Source of the DNA: Dastarcus helophoroides
Lineage: Eukaryota; Arthropoda; Insecta; Coleoptera; Bothrideridae
Reading direction: 5' to 3'
Assembly: GCA_028583605.1 (NCBI GenBank)
Contig: CM053328.1
Coordinates: 10,246,782 to 10,310,781, forward strand
Length of the DNA: 64,000 nt
A program made the position numbers and the translations under genes. Position 1 is the first letter of the stretch. Each line of letters begins with the position of its first letter. Positions 34,499-45,510 of this stretch are shown one piece after another. The notes beneath the pieces are model-generated. The model made no database searches and had not been told where the DNA came from. It saw only the letters and a list, made by a program, of their open reading frames with translations.

Positions 34499-36019
34499 TT
34501 AGATGGGAAGAATTCTGGTGACTGGTTTCTTCACATTAGTTAGTGAGTTCTCTTCCTCGCCATGTTGTCTTCTTACTGTGGGGCTTGTCGACGTCTTATG
34601 GGTTGACCTGCAATTCTTCTTGATGTGTCCCGGTTTGCCACAGCTGTAACATGTTATGCTTTTGCTGGATCGACTTTTAAGAGCTCCCAGCAGTTCTTTG
34701 ATGTTCGCGTTCACATCCTTCATGCTAGCGTTCATGTTCGCCTTTATTAACTCCATGTTAGCACTTATGTGCGCGTTCGTCTCCTTTATGTCAACGCTCA
34801 TGTTCTCAAGATCAGGGTTATTCGCAACCTCCTCGATGTCGGCCTTCCTTATTCTTCGTGAGGCCTCTGATTCCGAAACCTTGTAAGCAGCTTCAACCTC
34901 TAGAGCTCTAATCAGTGCCTCTCTCGATGTACGGAAGTTTGACAAGCGCATCACTTTTTGGACTTCTGGGTCTCTTATTCCTTCTATAAAAATTCTAGCT
35001 GCGTAAAGTTCCAGAAATTCGGTTGGTGCTGTTGGATAGGCGGCATGAGCCAGTCTTTTTACGTCAGCCTCGAATTCTTGCAGCGTTTCATCACTTTTCT
35101 GCTTCCTTACTAGTAGTTGCGACTGGGCGACTTCTGGCAAATGATGGTCTCCAAATCTCAGCTCTAAAGCCCTAACTAAATCTTCATAGTTAGCTAGTTC
35201 GTGTTCAGATAGAGCTCGAAGTAGATCCAGAGCTTCTCCGCGTAAGGAAACCACCAATGAGGTTGCCTTTTCGTCTTGGGTCCATCGATTGGCTCTAGCA
35301 GCAGCTTCGAACTGAATTTTGTAGCCCTGGAGGGATGTTTTTCCATCATAGGTCGGAGGTTTTACCTTTTGGGAAGAACTAGCAGGTACACTTTCGGATT
35401 CATGTTGTGTGCTTTGTCCACTTAGCAACTTTTTCATGTTGCTGATCTCCCTCCTTGTTGCATTTTCCAAATCAAGAAGCTTGCTGTTGAATTTTTCTTT
35501 TACTTCTCCAATTTCTTCCCTGACTTCGCCAATCTCTTCCTGCATTTCTTCTCTTATTCCAGTAATTTGTTCTTTCACTTCTTCTTTCATTTTTTCAGTT
35601 ATATTTGCTAGTAGACTATGCAATTCTTGTTTTTCTGCATTCCTTTTCTGATCTTCTTCTTCTTTTTCTTGTCCTCTTCGTTCTTCCTCCTGTTCTTTTT
35701 CTTGTCGTCTTTCTTCTTTGTCTTGTCGTCTTCGTTCTTCCTCTTGTTCTTTTTCTTGTCGTCTTCGTTCTTCCTCTTGTTCTTTTTCTTGTCGTCTTCG
35801 TTCTTCTTCCTGTTCTTTTTCTTGTCGTCTTCGTTCTTCCTCCTGTTCTTTTTCCTGTCGTCTTCGTTCTTGCTTCTGTTCTTTTTCTTGTCTTCTTTGT
35901 TCCTCCTTTTCTTTTTCTTTTTCCTCTTTGTCTTTAAACATTGCTAATAACGCTTGTAATTGTTGTTTCATTTTGGCCGATTTTAATCTCGTATCCATAA
36001 AGCGTATTTGAATGTTCAC
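34499..36019 (-). CDS. gag: Gypsy Gag polyprotein, intact
   Basis: 506 codons. Residues 1-30 are followed by a long Glu/Arg/Gln coiled coil (about 30-200) that contains an 11-residue tandem repeat (EKEQEEERRRQ and variants, about 44-120). The retrotransposon gag capsid-like region is at about 215-380 (PPTYDGKTSLQGYKIQFEAA, LVVSLRGEALDLLRAL, ARIFIEGIRDPEVQKVM). A second helical Asn/Ala-rich stretch is at 400-450, and one CCHC zinc knuckle, CYSCGKPGHIKKNC (457-470), binds RNA. Met8 or Met17 could equally be the true start; Met1 is the longest. The protein should form the particle that packages the genomic RNA. A single TAA (34499-34501) separates it from pol. Nothing in it looks inactivating. 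Confidence 0.93.
   Translation of the reverse strand: MNIQIRFMDTRLKSAKMKQQLQALLAMFKDKEEKEKEKEEQRRQEKEQKQERRRQEKEQEEERRRQEKEQEEERRRQEKEQEEERRRQEKEQEEERRRQDKEERRQEKEQEEERRGQEKEEEDQKRNAEKQELHSLLANITEKMKEEVKEQITGIREEMQEEIGEVREEIGEVKEKFNSKLLDLENATRREISNMKKLLSGQSTQHESESVPASSSQKVKPPTYDGKTSLQGYKIQFEAAARANRWTQDEKATSLVVSLRGEALDLLRALSEHELANYEDLVRALELRFGDHHLPEVAQSQLLVRKQKSDETLQEFEADVKRLAHAAYPTAPTEFLELYAARIFIEGIRDPEVQKVMRLSNFRTSREALIRALEVEAAYKVSESEASRRIRKADIEEVANNPDLENMSVDIKETNAHISANMELIKANMNASMKDVNANIKELLGALKSRSSKSITCYSCGKPGHIKKNCRSTHKTSTSPTVRRQHGEEENSLTNVKKPVTRILPI
35660..35890 (-). repeat. 33-bp coding tandem repeat in gag
   Basis: Six or seven units of 33 bp encoding EKEQEEERRRQ and variants; one unit is shortened to DKEERRQ. 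Strong purine bias on the coding strand. The number of units is likely to vary between copies of the element. Confidence 0.9.
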
Positions 36020-36138
36020 GAATTTATTTGACGCGCCTCGTATAACTATTTAACAGTTTAAAAGGTCCGAGATAACGTCAACTACGACACCTGGCACGAA
36101 TTTTTTTTTTTCGAGTAATAAAGCACAATCCACGAACA

Positions 36139-36156
36139 ATCCCACTTCTGACACCA
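36139..36156 (-). promoter_or_regulatory. Primer-binding site, tRNA-Leu type
   Basis: On the minus strand TGGTGTCAGAAGTGGGATT follows the 5' LTR after a 2-base spacer (TT). It is complementary to the 3' end of a eukaryotic tRNA-Leu (..CCCACTCCTGACACCA) with one mismatch. Confidence 0.8.
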
Positions 36157-36158
36157 AA

Positions 36159-36534
36159 TGTTACGTGCGTTATCGGTTCGAATTGATACACGTGATAGAT
36201 TATACCCACTTTATTACTGAATTAACTCGGCACACTTCAACTGAACAGTAACTCACTAATTATTTACTAATTGCCAACCAACTTATTGCACTTGCTTCTA
36301 ACTGACTCACTCGAGGGAAAACTGACCGCCTTTTTATAGTTTCGGCCCGCGTTCTTCCAGAATTTTCGGCAGATAAGGCTTATCGAATGCCGAAATTTCT
36401 GGAACGCTTATCTGCCGTTTGTTTCGTTATCGCGGCCGCTTTCCCCTTATCAGAACCTTCTAGAAACTTTTTTTATTTACTAAATTCTACAATTCTATTC
36501 TAAATCCTATTTCATCTATTTACATTGCGTTACA
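36159..36534 (-). repeat. 5' LTR of the Gypsy element
   Basis: 376 bp, identical to the 3' LTR except at 36298 and 36394. Carries the same internal palindrome at 36349-36407. It should contain the promoter; I see no unambiguous TATA box or initiator. Confidence 0.97.
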
Positions 36535-36995
36535 ATATCAACCATTGTAATAAACGTCGAAATCTTGAGAAACAGATTGCAATTTAAGTTTTCTAGAATT
36601 TTTGTCTTTTTACAAAAATTCAAAATTTTCAAAAAATATTTTTTCAAAACTTCCAAATAAATATTATTTTACAAATTTTTACTTTTTCACCAAACAATCA
36701 ACCAAATTTCGAGAAAAACTTTTAGTTAGATGAACAAGTCAAAATTTGCAGCAAGACGAATCAAAAAAAAAAATCGAAATTTTCAAAAAAGTTAAATTTT
36801 GAGAAATGACGAAAAGAAAACCGACGAATTTTAAAATAAAAATTCGAAATTTTGAGAAACTTAGATTTTGATAAAATAATAATAAGAATAAATTCGAAAT
36901 TTTAAAAGAAAAAGAAGAATTTTGTGAAGAGAAATTGGGGAATCTTGAGAAAAAAAATCTAAATTTCGACCCTCGTAAGCAGTTGCGTTGTTATT
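36535..36995. other. AT-rich interior of the hAT-like element
   Basis: Purine-rich filler on the plus strand (TCGAAATTTTGAGAAA-type motifs). No gene. Confidence 0.6.
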
Positions 36996-36996
36996 T

Positions 36997-39425
36997 TATA
37001 AATAACTAGCTAATACTCGCGCCTTCGTCCGTGTGAAAAAAGAGCAAGAATTCTTGGTTCATCTTTTTGGAAATTCTGACATTTTTTTGAAGAATTCTAT
37101 ATTTACTGGGAATGTAGAAAGAAGTATGTATTTTAAAAATTTCGACATTTTAAAATATCAACTTTTTTCAAAATGTCCTTATTTTCTCATTCAACTCCCA
37201 AAATTTAAGTTTTTTCGAAATTTTGACTTAATTTGGAAAAATTTAACTCTTTTCAAAGTTTTTACTTTTTTCAAAATTCCAGCTTTAAAATAATGATTTT
37301 TGAGTATATTTTGATTTTGTTTTTTGGCAACTTTTTATGATAATTTCTGTTTTTGTAAAAATATTTCTTTTTTAAACAATTCTTTTCAATAACTTAAATT
37401 TTTAATATTTTGGCTTTATTTCGGAGTTGTTTTCTTGAAAAATTTTGACTTTTATCACATTTTTGACCACATATTTGAAAATTTTGACCTTTTTTCAAAA
37501 TTCCCGTCTTGTTATTGAAAATGTTTGCAAAGTTTTTTTAGAATTTTGACCCGAAATTTCAACTTTTTTGCAAACCTGACTTTTTAAATTTGATTTTTAT
37601 AAAACATTCCATTCTAAGTTCAACTTTTTTCAAAGTTTTAGTTTTTCCTCGTTTCAAATTTCTGAAAGTAACATTTTTTTTTAAATCTTACTTCGTTTTT
37701 TATTAGAAATTTTGCCCTTTTTAAACATTTCGACCTTTTTGAAAATTTCGAATTTTCAATTTTCCATTTTTTTAATTTTCACTTTTTTCAAATTTTAATT
37801 TAATTTGTAAATTTCAACTTTTTCACAATTTTGGCTCTTTAAGATTTTGATTTATTTTCAAATGTTTCTAAAATTTTGAATTTTCAAAATGTTGACTTTT
37901 TTTAAATTTTATTTTTTTATTTTAAGGCTAATTTTGTTAAAATATTGCTTTATTGAAAATGGTTTTTTTTTTTAATCTCCCTTTTGTTCAAATTTTTTCT
38001 TATTTCTCGAAATTTTGACATTTTTTGAAAATTTCCAATTTTTTTCAAAAGTTTCGTCTTTTATGTAGCAAATGGGTTTTCTTATTTAAAAATTTTAAAA
38101 ATTGGACCTTTTTTAAAAATTTTCGCTCCTTTGAAAAATTATATTATTCTCACAATTTTCATTTTTAAAATCTTCGAACTTTTTTTTGGAATGTTTACTT
38201 TTTTTGAAAATGTTAACCTTTTGTCATCAAATTTTGGCTTTTTTAAAATATGATTGTTTTCAGAATTTAAACTTTTTTCTAAATTTTAATTTTTTCTAAA
38301 AATATTGGCTATTTTCTAAGAATTTTTACTTTTTTTTCGAAATTTCGACTTTTATGTAGTAAATGGTATTTTTATTTAAAAAACTGAAAAATTCGGCATT
38401 TTTTTGAAAATTTCCACTTTTTTCAAAAGTTGGATTTTTCTCAAAATTTCAATTTTTTTTTAAACTTTTTTTAGAATTTTCATTTTTCTGAAAATATTAA
38501 ACTTTTGTCATCAAATTTTGGCTTCGTTCTTAAGATACTGTGACTTTTTCAGAACAAATTTTTTTCTAAATTTCAATTTTTTGTATAAATGTTTACTTTT
38601 TTTTTCAAAAATTTCGACTTTTTCTCGAAGTTTTGACTTTTACGCAGCAAATTGGTTTTTTATTTAAAAATTTTAAAAATTCGATTTTTTTTAAGTTTTT
38701 CACTTTTTTAAAAAATTGAATTTTTCTCACAAATTCGATTTTTAAAATTTTCGAACTTTTTTTTAGAATGTTTATTTTTTTTTAGGGTTAACCTTTTGTC
38801 ATCAAATTCAGGCTTTTTTTCAAGATATGATTTTTTCCAGAATTTAAACTTTTTTCTAAATTTTAATTGGTTCTGAAAATATCGACTATTTTTCAAAAAA
38901 AAATTATTTCCGACTTTCGACTTTTATGTAGTAAATGATATTTTTATTTGACAAATTCCACTTTTTTTGAAAATTTTCACTTTTTTCAAAAATTGGATTT
39001 TTCACTTTTCTGAAAATGTTAACCTTGTATCATCAAATTTCGGCTTTTTTCTCAAGATATTATGACTATTTTCAAAATTTAAATTTTTTCAAAATTTCAA
39101 TTTTTTGTGTAAATTTCCACTTTCTTCGAAATTTTGACTGTTATGTATTAAACTGGATTTTTATTTAAACAATTTAAAAATTCGACTCTTTTTGAAAAGT
39201 ATCACTATTCTGAAAAATTGAATTTTTCTCAAAATTTCGATTTTTAAAATACATGAACCCTCGTCGTTAGATGATGTCGTTGTGTCGTCATTGCCAAGCT
39301 TTCCATTTATTTACATAGAAAATATGTCGTGCTATATGCTCGAGAGTGGAAAATCGAGAAAATGCGAATCGAGAAGCGGACAATCAGACAAACGCACTTT
39401 CGCATTTATATATCAGTAGGGATTT
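36997..39425 (+). repeat. Repeat unit with CGCGCCTTCGTCCG head and GACAAACG tail, T-rich interior
   Basis: The head TAGCTAATACTCGCGCCTTC near 37008 and the tail CAGACAAACGCACTTTCGCA near 39390-39410 match the two ends of the dispersed repeat at 1669-2075 (GCCCGCGACTTCGTC ... CAGACAAACTTTC). The 2.2 kb between them is almost entirely T-rich filler (TTTCGACTTTTT, TCAAAATTTTTC) with a loosely repeated unit, for example AACCTTTTGTCATCAAATTT near 38215, AACTTTTGTCATCAAATTTT near 38499, ACCTTTTGTCATCAAATTCA near 38790 and ACCTTGTATCATCAAATTTC near 39023. These recur about every 230-290 bp, so this is a degenerate tandem array lying within or beside the repeat. Confidence 0.6.
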
Positions 39426-39593
39426 CTCGGTTCATTGTTAAATATGTACATTCGCAATATGTTCGCATTTCTTGCGAATGCGAATGCGAATATTAAAAAA
39501 TATGCGAATATTCGTGAATGGGAATATTCGTGAATGGGAATATTCGTGAATGCGAATGCGAATGCGAATATTCGTTACATCGCTAATATCGAT

Positions 39594-39710
39594 GTTATCT
39601 ATGTTGGATAAATTTTTCTTTCTGTTTATTTATTATACCCTGTATGTTCCATTTACCTAAATTCATAGTCTATTTTCGTTTCTGTTTCTGTTTCCGTTTA
39701 CCATTATATC
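39594..39710 (-). pseudogene. LINE endonuclease fragment, part 1 (ORF2 start)
   Basis: Minus-strand reading MNLGKWNIQGIINKQKEKFI (39680 down), the typical opening of an APE endonuclease (GTWNVRGL-like), running up to the hAT-like insertion and continuing after it at 30592. The two parts share the duplicated ATATCGAT. Confidence 0.7.
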
Positions 39711-40180
39711 CGTTCAACATCCGAAGAGTGTTTCTATTGGGTTTTTTAGCGTTTTTCCAAATACAAGGTTGCTGGCCTTACGGTTCAACCCCCATCCTTG
39801 GAGGGCCGTCCAGTTTTTTTACAGTGGGCATTTTATTTCCCCACTACCCTCCAACCCAACTCATTTGCTGGTTCGGCAAGCTTCCCCCAATTTCAATGGG
39901 GACGCACCCCATTGGATGTAACACACATGGAGGTAACCAGCAAATCCCACACGGGAAAACGAATTTAAAAAAAAGGAATTTTTGGAAAAAAGTCGCAGTG
40001 TCGGTAACAAATTCGAAATTATTCACAGGTTGTCAAATTTTGGGAAAAAACGTATTCAGAAAAAATGTTGATAAAATTGGTAACATAATTTCTAACAAAA
40101 AACGAATCTTAAAAAAACTGCATATTCCGAGAAAAGTGGGTATCAGGCTTTTAAAAAACTGGTAAGTTTGGCACGGAAAA
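39711..40180 (-). other. Probable 5' leader of the same LINE
   Basis: Unusually GC-richer for this window (GGTTCAACCCCCATCCTTGG near 39781, CCAACTCATTTGCTGGTTCG near 39852). It lies directly upstream of the LINE ORF2 start, so it may be LINE 5' sequence. The 173-codon plus-strand ORF 39644-40165 is antisense to this and not convincing. Confidence 0.4.
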
Positions 40181-41546
40181 TTAACTTTTAAGAAAAAAAA
40201 CCCAAATTTTGAGTCCAAGAAAAATATGCTTTCCGACCAAAGGACCGAAACTTGCAGAAACGTAATAAAGTGTTAAATTTTGAGATAAAAAGTTGAAATT
40301 TCAAAAAAAAGCAAATTAGCAAATTTTGAGGAACAAGTCGACTTTTCCAACAAATAAATGAAGCTCAAAATGTAAAAGCCAATCTATGAAAATGGCGAAA
40401 TTTTGAAAAAGGGAAATATTGAAACGAAATTCGAAATTTCGAGAAAAAAACTGCAATTTAGAACGAAACTGAAAAGAAAAACCTTTTTTTTTTGAAAAAT
40501 CAAATTTTGAGAGTGTTTAAATTTAAAAAGGATAGGAATTTCCAAAAACTATCCGTCACAATTTGTCCAAATATTCTTTTTAAAAATTATTATTTTTTTT
40601 ATTAACAAATCGATGAAAATTTGCATGAAAGGTAAATTTTTGAGAAATAAATCGATGCTTCCAAAAAATCTAATTGACATAAAAAATAAATTTCATAAAA
40701 AATTTCATTTTAAGGACAAAGATAAAAGACGGGGTTTATAAAAAAAAATTGAACAAAGAGTCTAACTTAGAAGTCAAATTGACATTTTAAAATAAGATAA
40801 TGGAGTGCAATTAAAAGTGGGAATTTTAGGTTTTGAAATTGAAAAAGTTATTCATCAGAAGGGGCGTGGTAGCGTGATTGTGTTGTGGAGTGAAAGATTC
40901 AGAGATTAAGCCCGTTTGACCAAATGTTTTTTTGAATTTAATCATAAGAGTTCGACAACGTCCAGCATATTTAGATTGAGGTAACCAACAAGTAAAGCGC
41001 ATGAAAAGGGAAATGGCGTCCGGCTTTAATTAAACCGTATAATGACGAAGTGAACGCAAACCCATAATTAAAATGTACCTAATTTATCGTAGCGGTAACT
41101 CCTTAATTTCGCCAATAAAACGGACTTCTAGAAGATATAATAAGCCAATGACCATTATTTGCATAATTTTACTCTTTACATAATATTCCTGGCGGGAGTC
41201 TCGTGCCTATATTTCATTAGGTTGCAGTCTCTACAGCCGTATTATTAACGTGAAAGTATCAGTAAACATGTTGCTACTTAAATAATAATAAATCTACTTG
41301 CAGCAAGGCTTGTATCAAGTTTTCTATAGAAATTCATGGGGCATTTACTGCCTTCTTGGATGAATAAATTGTATCTTAAAATACTTATTTGCAATACTTT
41401 GAATTTAAACGGTTTCCCAATTCCCATGAATGTATGAGGGCTGTTTTTAGTTTTGCATATAGTCACCTAAAGGGCGCACAATCCACAATCAACCCCAATG
41501 TTACATTAATACGTGTTGAAAGTTTCGTCAAAATACAACAAGTGGT
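40181..41546. other. AT-rich filler then unassigned DNA
   Basis: 40190-40840 is AT-rich filler. 40845-41546 has ordinary complexity (GGGGCGTGGTAGCGTGATTG near 40861, TCCTGGCGGGAGTCTCGTGC near 41188) with no recognisable coding domain. Confidence 0.45.
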
Positions 41547-41692
41547 TTAGTCACAGTGAATTTTGAAAGTTAGTAGCAGTTCGGAAACATGAAATAAATC
41601 CACGCCATCTTCAGGTGATTGAAACTGTTTTCCACACAATGCATTCTTGATGACTGAAAATGTAAAAAAATCGTTTTGACTTAGGCCAGGAC
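41547..41692 (-). pseudogene. Mariner transposase fragment, C-terminal part
   Basis: Reads GLSQNDFFTFSVIKNALCGK and QFQSPEDGVDLFHVSELLLT on the minus strand. This corresponds to the SPDLAPNDFFLF-IKN-LRG region and the helix after it. SQND carries the third catalytic Asp. It continues the piece at 45393-45510; the two are separated by hAT-like copy A. Confidence 0.85.
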
Positions 41693-44600
41693 CAGTGGCG
41701 GCTGGCGTATAGGCACTGTGGAACTGCAACACCCCCAATTTCGCTTAAGAGTTTTTTTCTCAAAAATTTCCGAACACTTTTCATTTTACAATTTTTTGTA
41801 GAAATTTTAAATATTCTCTGATTTCTTTTTATAGAAATTTTAGGTTTCTTTCACGAAGTTACGACATTTAGAAACCTAAGATATTTTTAATTTTGATCAA
41901 AATCACATTTTTAAAAACTAATTTTTGTAAAAGTATTGAGGAAGAAATCAATATTTCGAGCAGAAAGTAAAATGTTAAGAAAAAAACTTAAATTTCTTTG
42001 AAAATGTCAACATTTTGAGAAAATAATTACAATTTCAAGAAAAAATCTAAATCCAACTGATCTCGCATTTTACTATTTCTCTAAAAAATAAGTTTATACG
42101 TTATCTTAGAAATGTTACCTCAAATCTCATTTTGTATAAAAATTTTGAGTGTTTTTCAGATATTTTAATTTTTTTAGGAAATTTTGATTTTTTCTGCAAA
42201 GTTTCCATTTTCCTTAAATATTTTATGCAAAGAAATTTTCTAGAAATTTCCATTTTTCCTAAAAGTGTTGTTCTTCAAATTTCTTCTAGAAATTCCAACT
42301 TCTCCAGATTTTTATTTATGTTCCTCTAATTTTCCACGATTTTTTTTGACAATTAAAAGTTTATTTAATTTTGTAATTTTGACAAAAAAATGTTTGGGAA
42401 AACCCCTGAAAGCTCTATAAAAATTTTAACATTTTGGGAACAACAAAAAATTTCGACTTTTTTGTAATGATATATAATTTTTTTTTCAAATTTCGATATT
42501 TTCTCTAAAAAATTTTGCTTTTTTTTCCTACGAAATTTGTGTTTTCCTCCAAACATTTTATACAAAGATTTTTTTTTAGAAATTTTAACCTTTTCTACAG
42601 ATTTTGATTTTAAAATATTTTTTCTTGTACAATTTTCATTTCTCTCTAATTTGTTTTGGAAATTTAAGAGTTTTTTAACAAAATTTTAATATTTTAAAGT
42701 TCATTTTATTTTGTAATTTTGATAAGAAACTGAAAATTATTAAATATAAATTTAGGGAAAATAACCTTCAAATCTGCATAAAAATTAAAAAAAATTGGGA
42801 AAAATATTGAAATTTCAAGAAAAAATGAACCTTGTAAATTTCAACCTCTTTTACAATTTAATATTACTCTAAAAAATTACCACTACTGTAGGACCAAAGA
42901 AAATTCTGAATCGGAATTTCCAATTTTTCTAGAAATGTTAAATTTATACTTGAAATTCTCAAGTTCGAATTTAAAATTTAAATTTCGATAAAAAAAATCG
43001 AAATTTAAAGATTAAACTTAAAATTTCAAGAGAAAGCAACTAGAAAAAGTTAAAATTTCTTATTTGTAAACATTAAAAAGAATAACATTTTCGGAATTAA
43101 AGACAAAAAATATTTTTTTGAGATAAATTAATTGTCAAAAGTATTTTTATAATTTCGACTTTTAAAGTGAAAATATTGAAAAAAATTCATTAACAAATTA
43201 CTGCTCTAATTTAATTTTTTTCTAGTAATTTTGAAGTTCCGGAGAAATTTCAAAAATTAAATATTCCAGCTTGGAGCCAATTTTTTGTGATTCAAATTCA
43301 AATTTTGGCAATTTATTTGTACATAAAATGCAAGTTTTTGTTGAAAATTTGTTTCAAAACTTTGCACAGTTTTAAAAATAGAAAGATTTGATATTAACTT
43401 TTTAAATTCGGGTGTTATTTCGAAATTTTTCTCAAAAAATGTAAATTTATTAAGAAAAATATTACCACTTTAAAAAAATAAAACTAAAGTTATCGGAAAA
43501 GTCAATTTTTTAATTAAAGTCAAATTTTTAAGAGAAAATAAGGATTTCGAAAAAAATGTTCAATTTTTAAAATGCTCGACATTTTTAATAATTTTGGGAA
43601 TGTGAATAAAAGACGAATTTTTGCAAAAATATCGACATTTCAAATAAATTGCAGAGTTTTTAATTACATTTTCAAAGAAGCTGGATTTTTTGAATATTGC
43701 AGAAAACTCGAAATTATCGAAAAATTCGTAATTATTAAAAAAGTTGAAATTTTAAAAAAGTAATATTTTGAAAAGAGTCGAAATTTTCAATAGTTCAAGT
43801 TTAAAAAGAATCTTTTCTTTTAAGTCGAAGATTTAATTGAAAATGTTTAAAAAAATGTATAAATTGAATTTTTAACAGAGTTGGAACTTTTCAAAAAAAA
43901 AGTCATTTTTTCAAAAAGAGTCGAAACTTTGAAAAAAAATCGAAGTTTTGAAATGGAGTCGAAATTTTACGAAATATTGGTCGAAAATTTGAATAAAAGG
44001 TCTTGAGCAATGTCTGATTTAAAAAAAAATTATAGTTTTCAAATTAAGGATTGACAAAATTTTAAAAATAGTTGAAATAATATTAGTCAAAATTTTTAAG
44101 TACTCCAAAAATTTCAAATTTTGGAAAATGACCAAAATTTCGAAAAATTCGAACATTTGAAACAGACCGGAATTTTTGACAAAGTGGAAATTTAAATAGA
44201 AAGTCGAAAATTTTAAAAAAGTGCAGATTTAAGAAAAGGTTAAAATTTTCAATAAAGAAAGTTGAAATTTGTTGACAAGGCAAACATTTTCAAAATCTTT
44301 CAAATTTCTAAAAGAAGTCAAAATTTTGTAAAAGAAGAAATTTTCATAAAAAGAAGGTCGAAATTTTATAGTTGAAATTAAAAAAATGTGAAAATTTGCA
44401 AAAGATTTAAGAATTTTTATTGAATTTACGAAATAATTCGAAATTTTGAATTTTGAATAGTTGGGAAATTTGCACTCAACTTTTCACTATAAACCAAAAT
44501 TTTCACAACCTGACATTTGTAAACAAGCAAAAATTATCAGATAGATCGAGGTTTTCAAAAGTCGAAATATTGAGAAGTTAAAATTATGGAAAAAGTTTAA

Positions 44601-45392
44601 ATTTTTGGTAGCTAAGATTTTGAATCAAAGTGGAACATTTTTTTAAGAAGTTAAAATTTTAGGTCAAAAAAATTAAAATTTTGACAAAATGTCAAACATT
44701 TCATAAAATTTCAAAATTTTTTAAAAAGTCGAAATTTTGAAAGAATTTCAAAATTAAGAAGCATCGAAATTTTCAACAACAAAAAAATCAAAAAATAATC
44801 GAATCTTTCCAAAAAAATTTTGGAAAAGAGTTGGCATTTATATCAAAACCAATCGAAGTTATTAAGAATCGAAATTTTCAATAAAAAATTATAATGTTCC
44901 AAAAACAAAATTATAAACAAAGATGAAATGTAGAAAAAAGTCGAAAATTTAAAAAGTCAAAAGTCCAGTTTTGAAAAAATTTACATTTTTAGAAAAAGTA
45001 AGAATTTTCAAATGGTAAAAATTAAAAAAATGTAATAATTAATTTTCAAAAAAATTACAAAAAAAAGACAACACCGATAAGTCTAAATATTACGAAAATA
45101 CGGTAATTTTTAAGAGTATTCGCAGTTTTTCTGAAAAGTCAATACTTAAAATTAAAATAAGGTCGAGATTACAAAAAAAAATCTGAATTTTGCAATACAA
45201 TAGAAATTTGGAAAAAAATCCCACCTTTCAAGAAACGCGACATTATCAAAAATTTTCATTGTCAAGTTTTCAAAGAAATTCAAAATTTTCGAAAAGTAAC
45301 GTTTTGAAAATGTCGAACTTTTTAGTCGAAATCTTAAAAATTTTAAAACTCCAAGCAGCACCCCCATTAGATTTGGCTAGGAGCCGCCACTG
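41693..45392 (+). mobile_element. hAT-like AT-rich non-coding element, copy A (3,700 bp)
   Basis: Left end CAGTGGCGGCTGGCGTATAG; right end AGGAGCCGCCACTG. Flanks GCCAGGAC and ATCAGGAC are an 8-bp duplication with two differences. Removing it rejoins a mariner transposase reading (HPSYSPD to SQNDFFTF), so the boundaries are firm. The first ~100 bases align with copy B (CTGCAACACCCCCAATTTCG) and the last ~570 with copy C at 1-415. No ORF longer than about 70 codons and no domain. The interior is AT-rich, T-rich on the plus strand at the left and A-rich at the right. Confidence 0.9.
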
Positions 45393-45510
45393 ATCAGGAC
45401 TATAGGAAGGATGATCGAGCCATTTGATGTTTTGTTGCTCCAAAAACTCAATTGTTTGTCGAACAGTGTGGGCAGTGGCCGCTCGCATTATCTTGGTGGA
45501 GGTTTATGAA
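45393..45510 (-). pseudogene. Mariner transposase fragment, middle part
   Basis: Minus strand: INLHQDNASGH in one frame (second catalytic Asp) and AHTVRQTIEFLEQQNIKWLD with HPSYSPD in the next. It is bounded by hAT-like copy A on one side and copy B on the other. The upstream part would lie beyond 49913 but I could not recognise it there. Confidence 0.85.

Larger units (their letters stand above)
31990..36534 (-). mobile_element. Ty3/Gypsy LTR retrotransposon, young but internally deleted
   Basis: Complete LTR-to-LTR element of 4,545 bp on the minus strand, inserted into the hAT-like element with a 4-bp duplication ATAT (31986-31989 and 36535-36538). Two 376-bp LTRs differ at only two positions. 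A primer-binding site complementary to the tRNA-Leu 3' end and a polypurine tract are both in place. Gag is open over 506 codons; pol is open over 693 codons but lacks most of protease and nearly all of RT. It could be packaged and integrated only with RT supplied by another copy. Confidence 0.95.
30593..39585. mobile_element. hAT-like element, 8,993 bp including nested insertions
   Basis: Left end TAGGGATGTAACGAAT; right end, inverted, TAGCGATGTAACGAAT. The 8-bp target duplication ATATCGAT is exact (30585-30592 and 39586-39593). Subterminal regions are packed with GCGAAT/ATTCGC words (30650-30695 and 39440-39572), including a threefold GAATATTCGTGAATGG array at 39516-39551; such subterminal repeats are typical of hAT transposase-binding regions. 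No transposase ORF is seen. The interior holds a fold-back repeat (31121-31565), a Gypsy element (31990-36534) and a repeat unit (36997-39425); the remainder is AT-rich filler. hAT assignment rests on the 8-bp duplication and terminus style, not on a protein. Confidence 0.88.

Noticed and set aside
35605..35947. Two long plus-strand ORFs rich in Leu/Val and Phe/Ser
   Set aside because: They are antisense to the 33-bp repeat of gag and exist only because of its base bias.
30593..39585. Search for a hAT transposase within the 9-kb element
   Set aside because: No transposase ORF or motif in any frame; the only coding regions belong to the nested Gypsy.
39644..40165. 173-codon ORF on the plus strand
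   Set aside because: Antisense to the start and leader of a LINE; composition changes abruptly along it and there is no domain.
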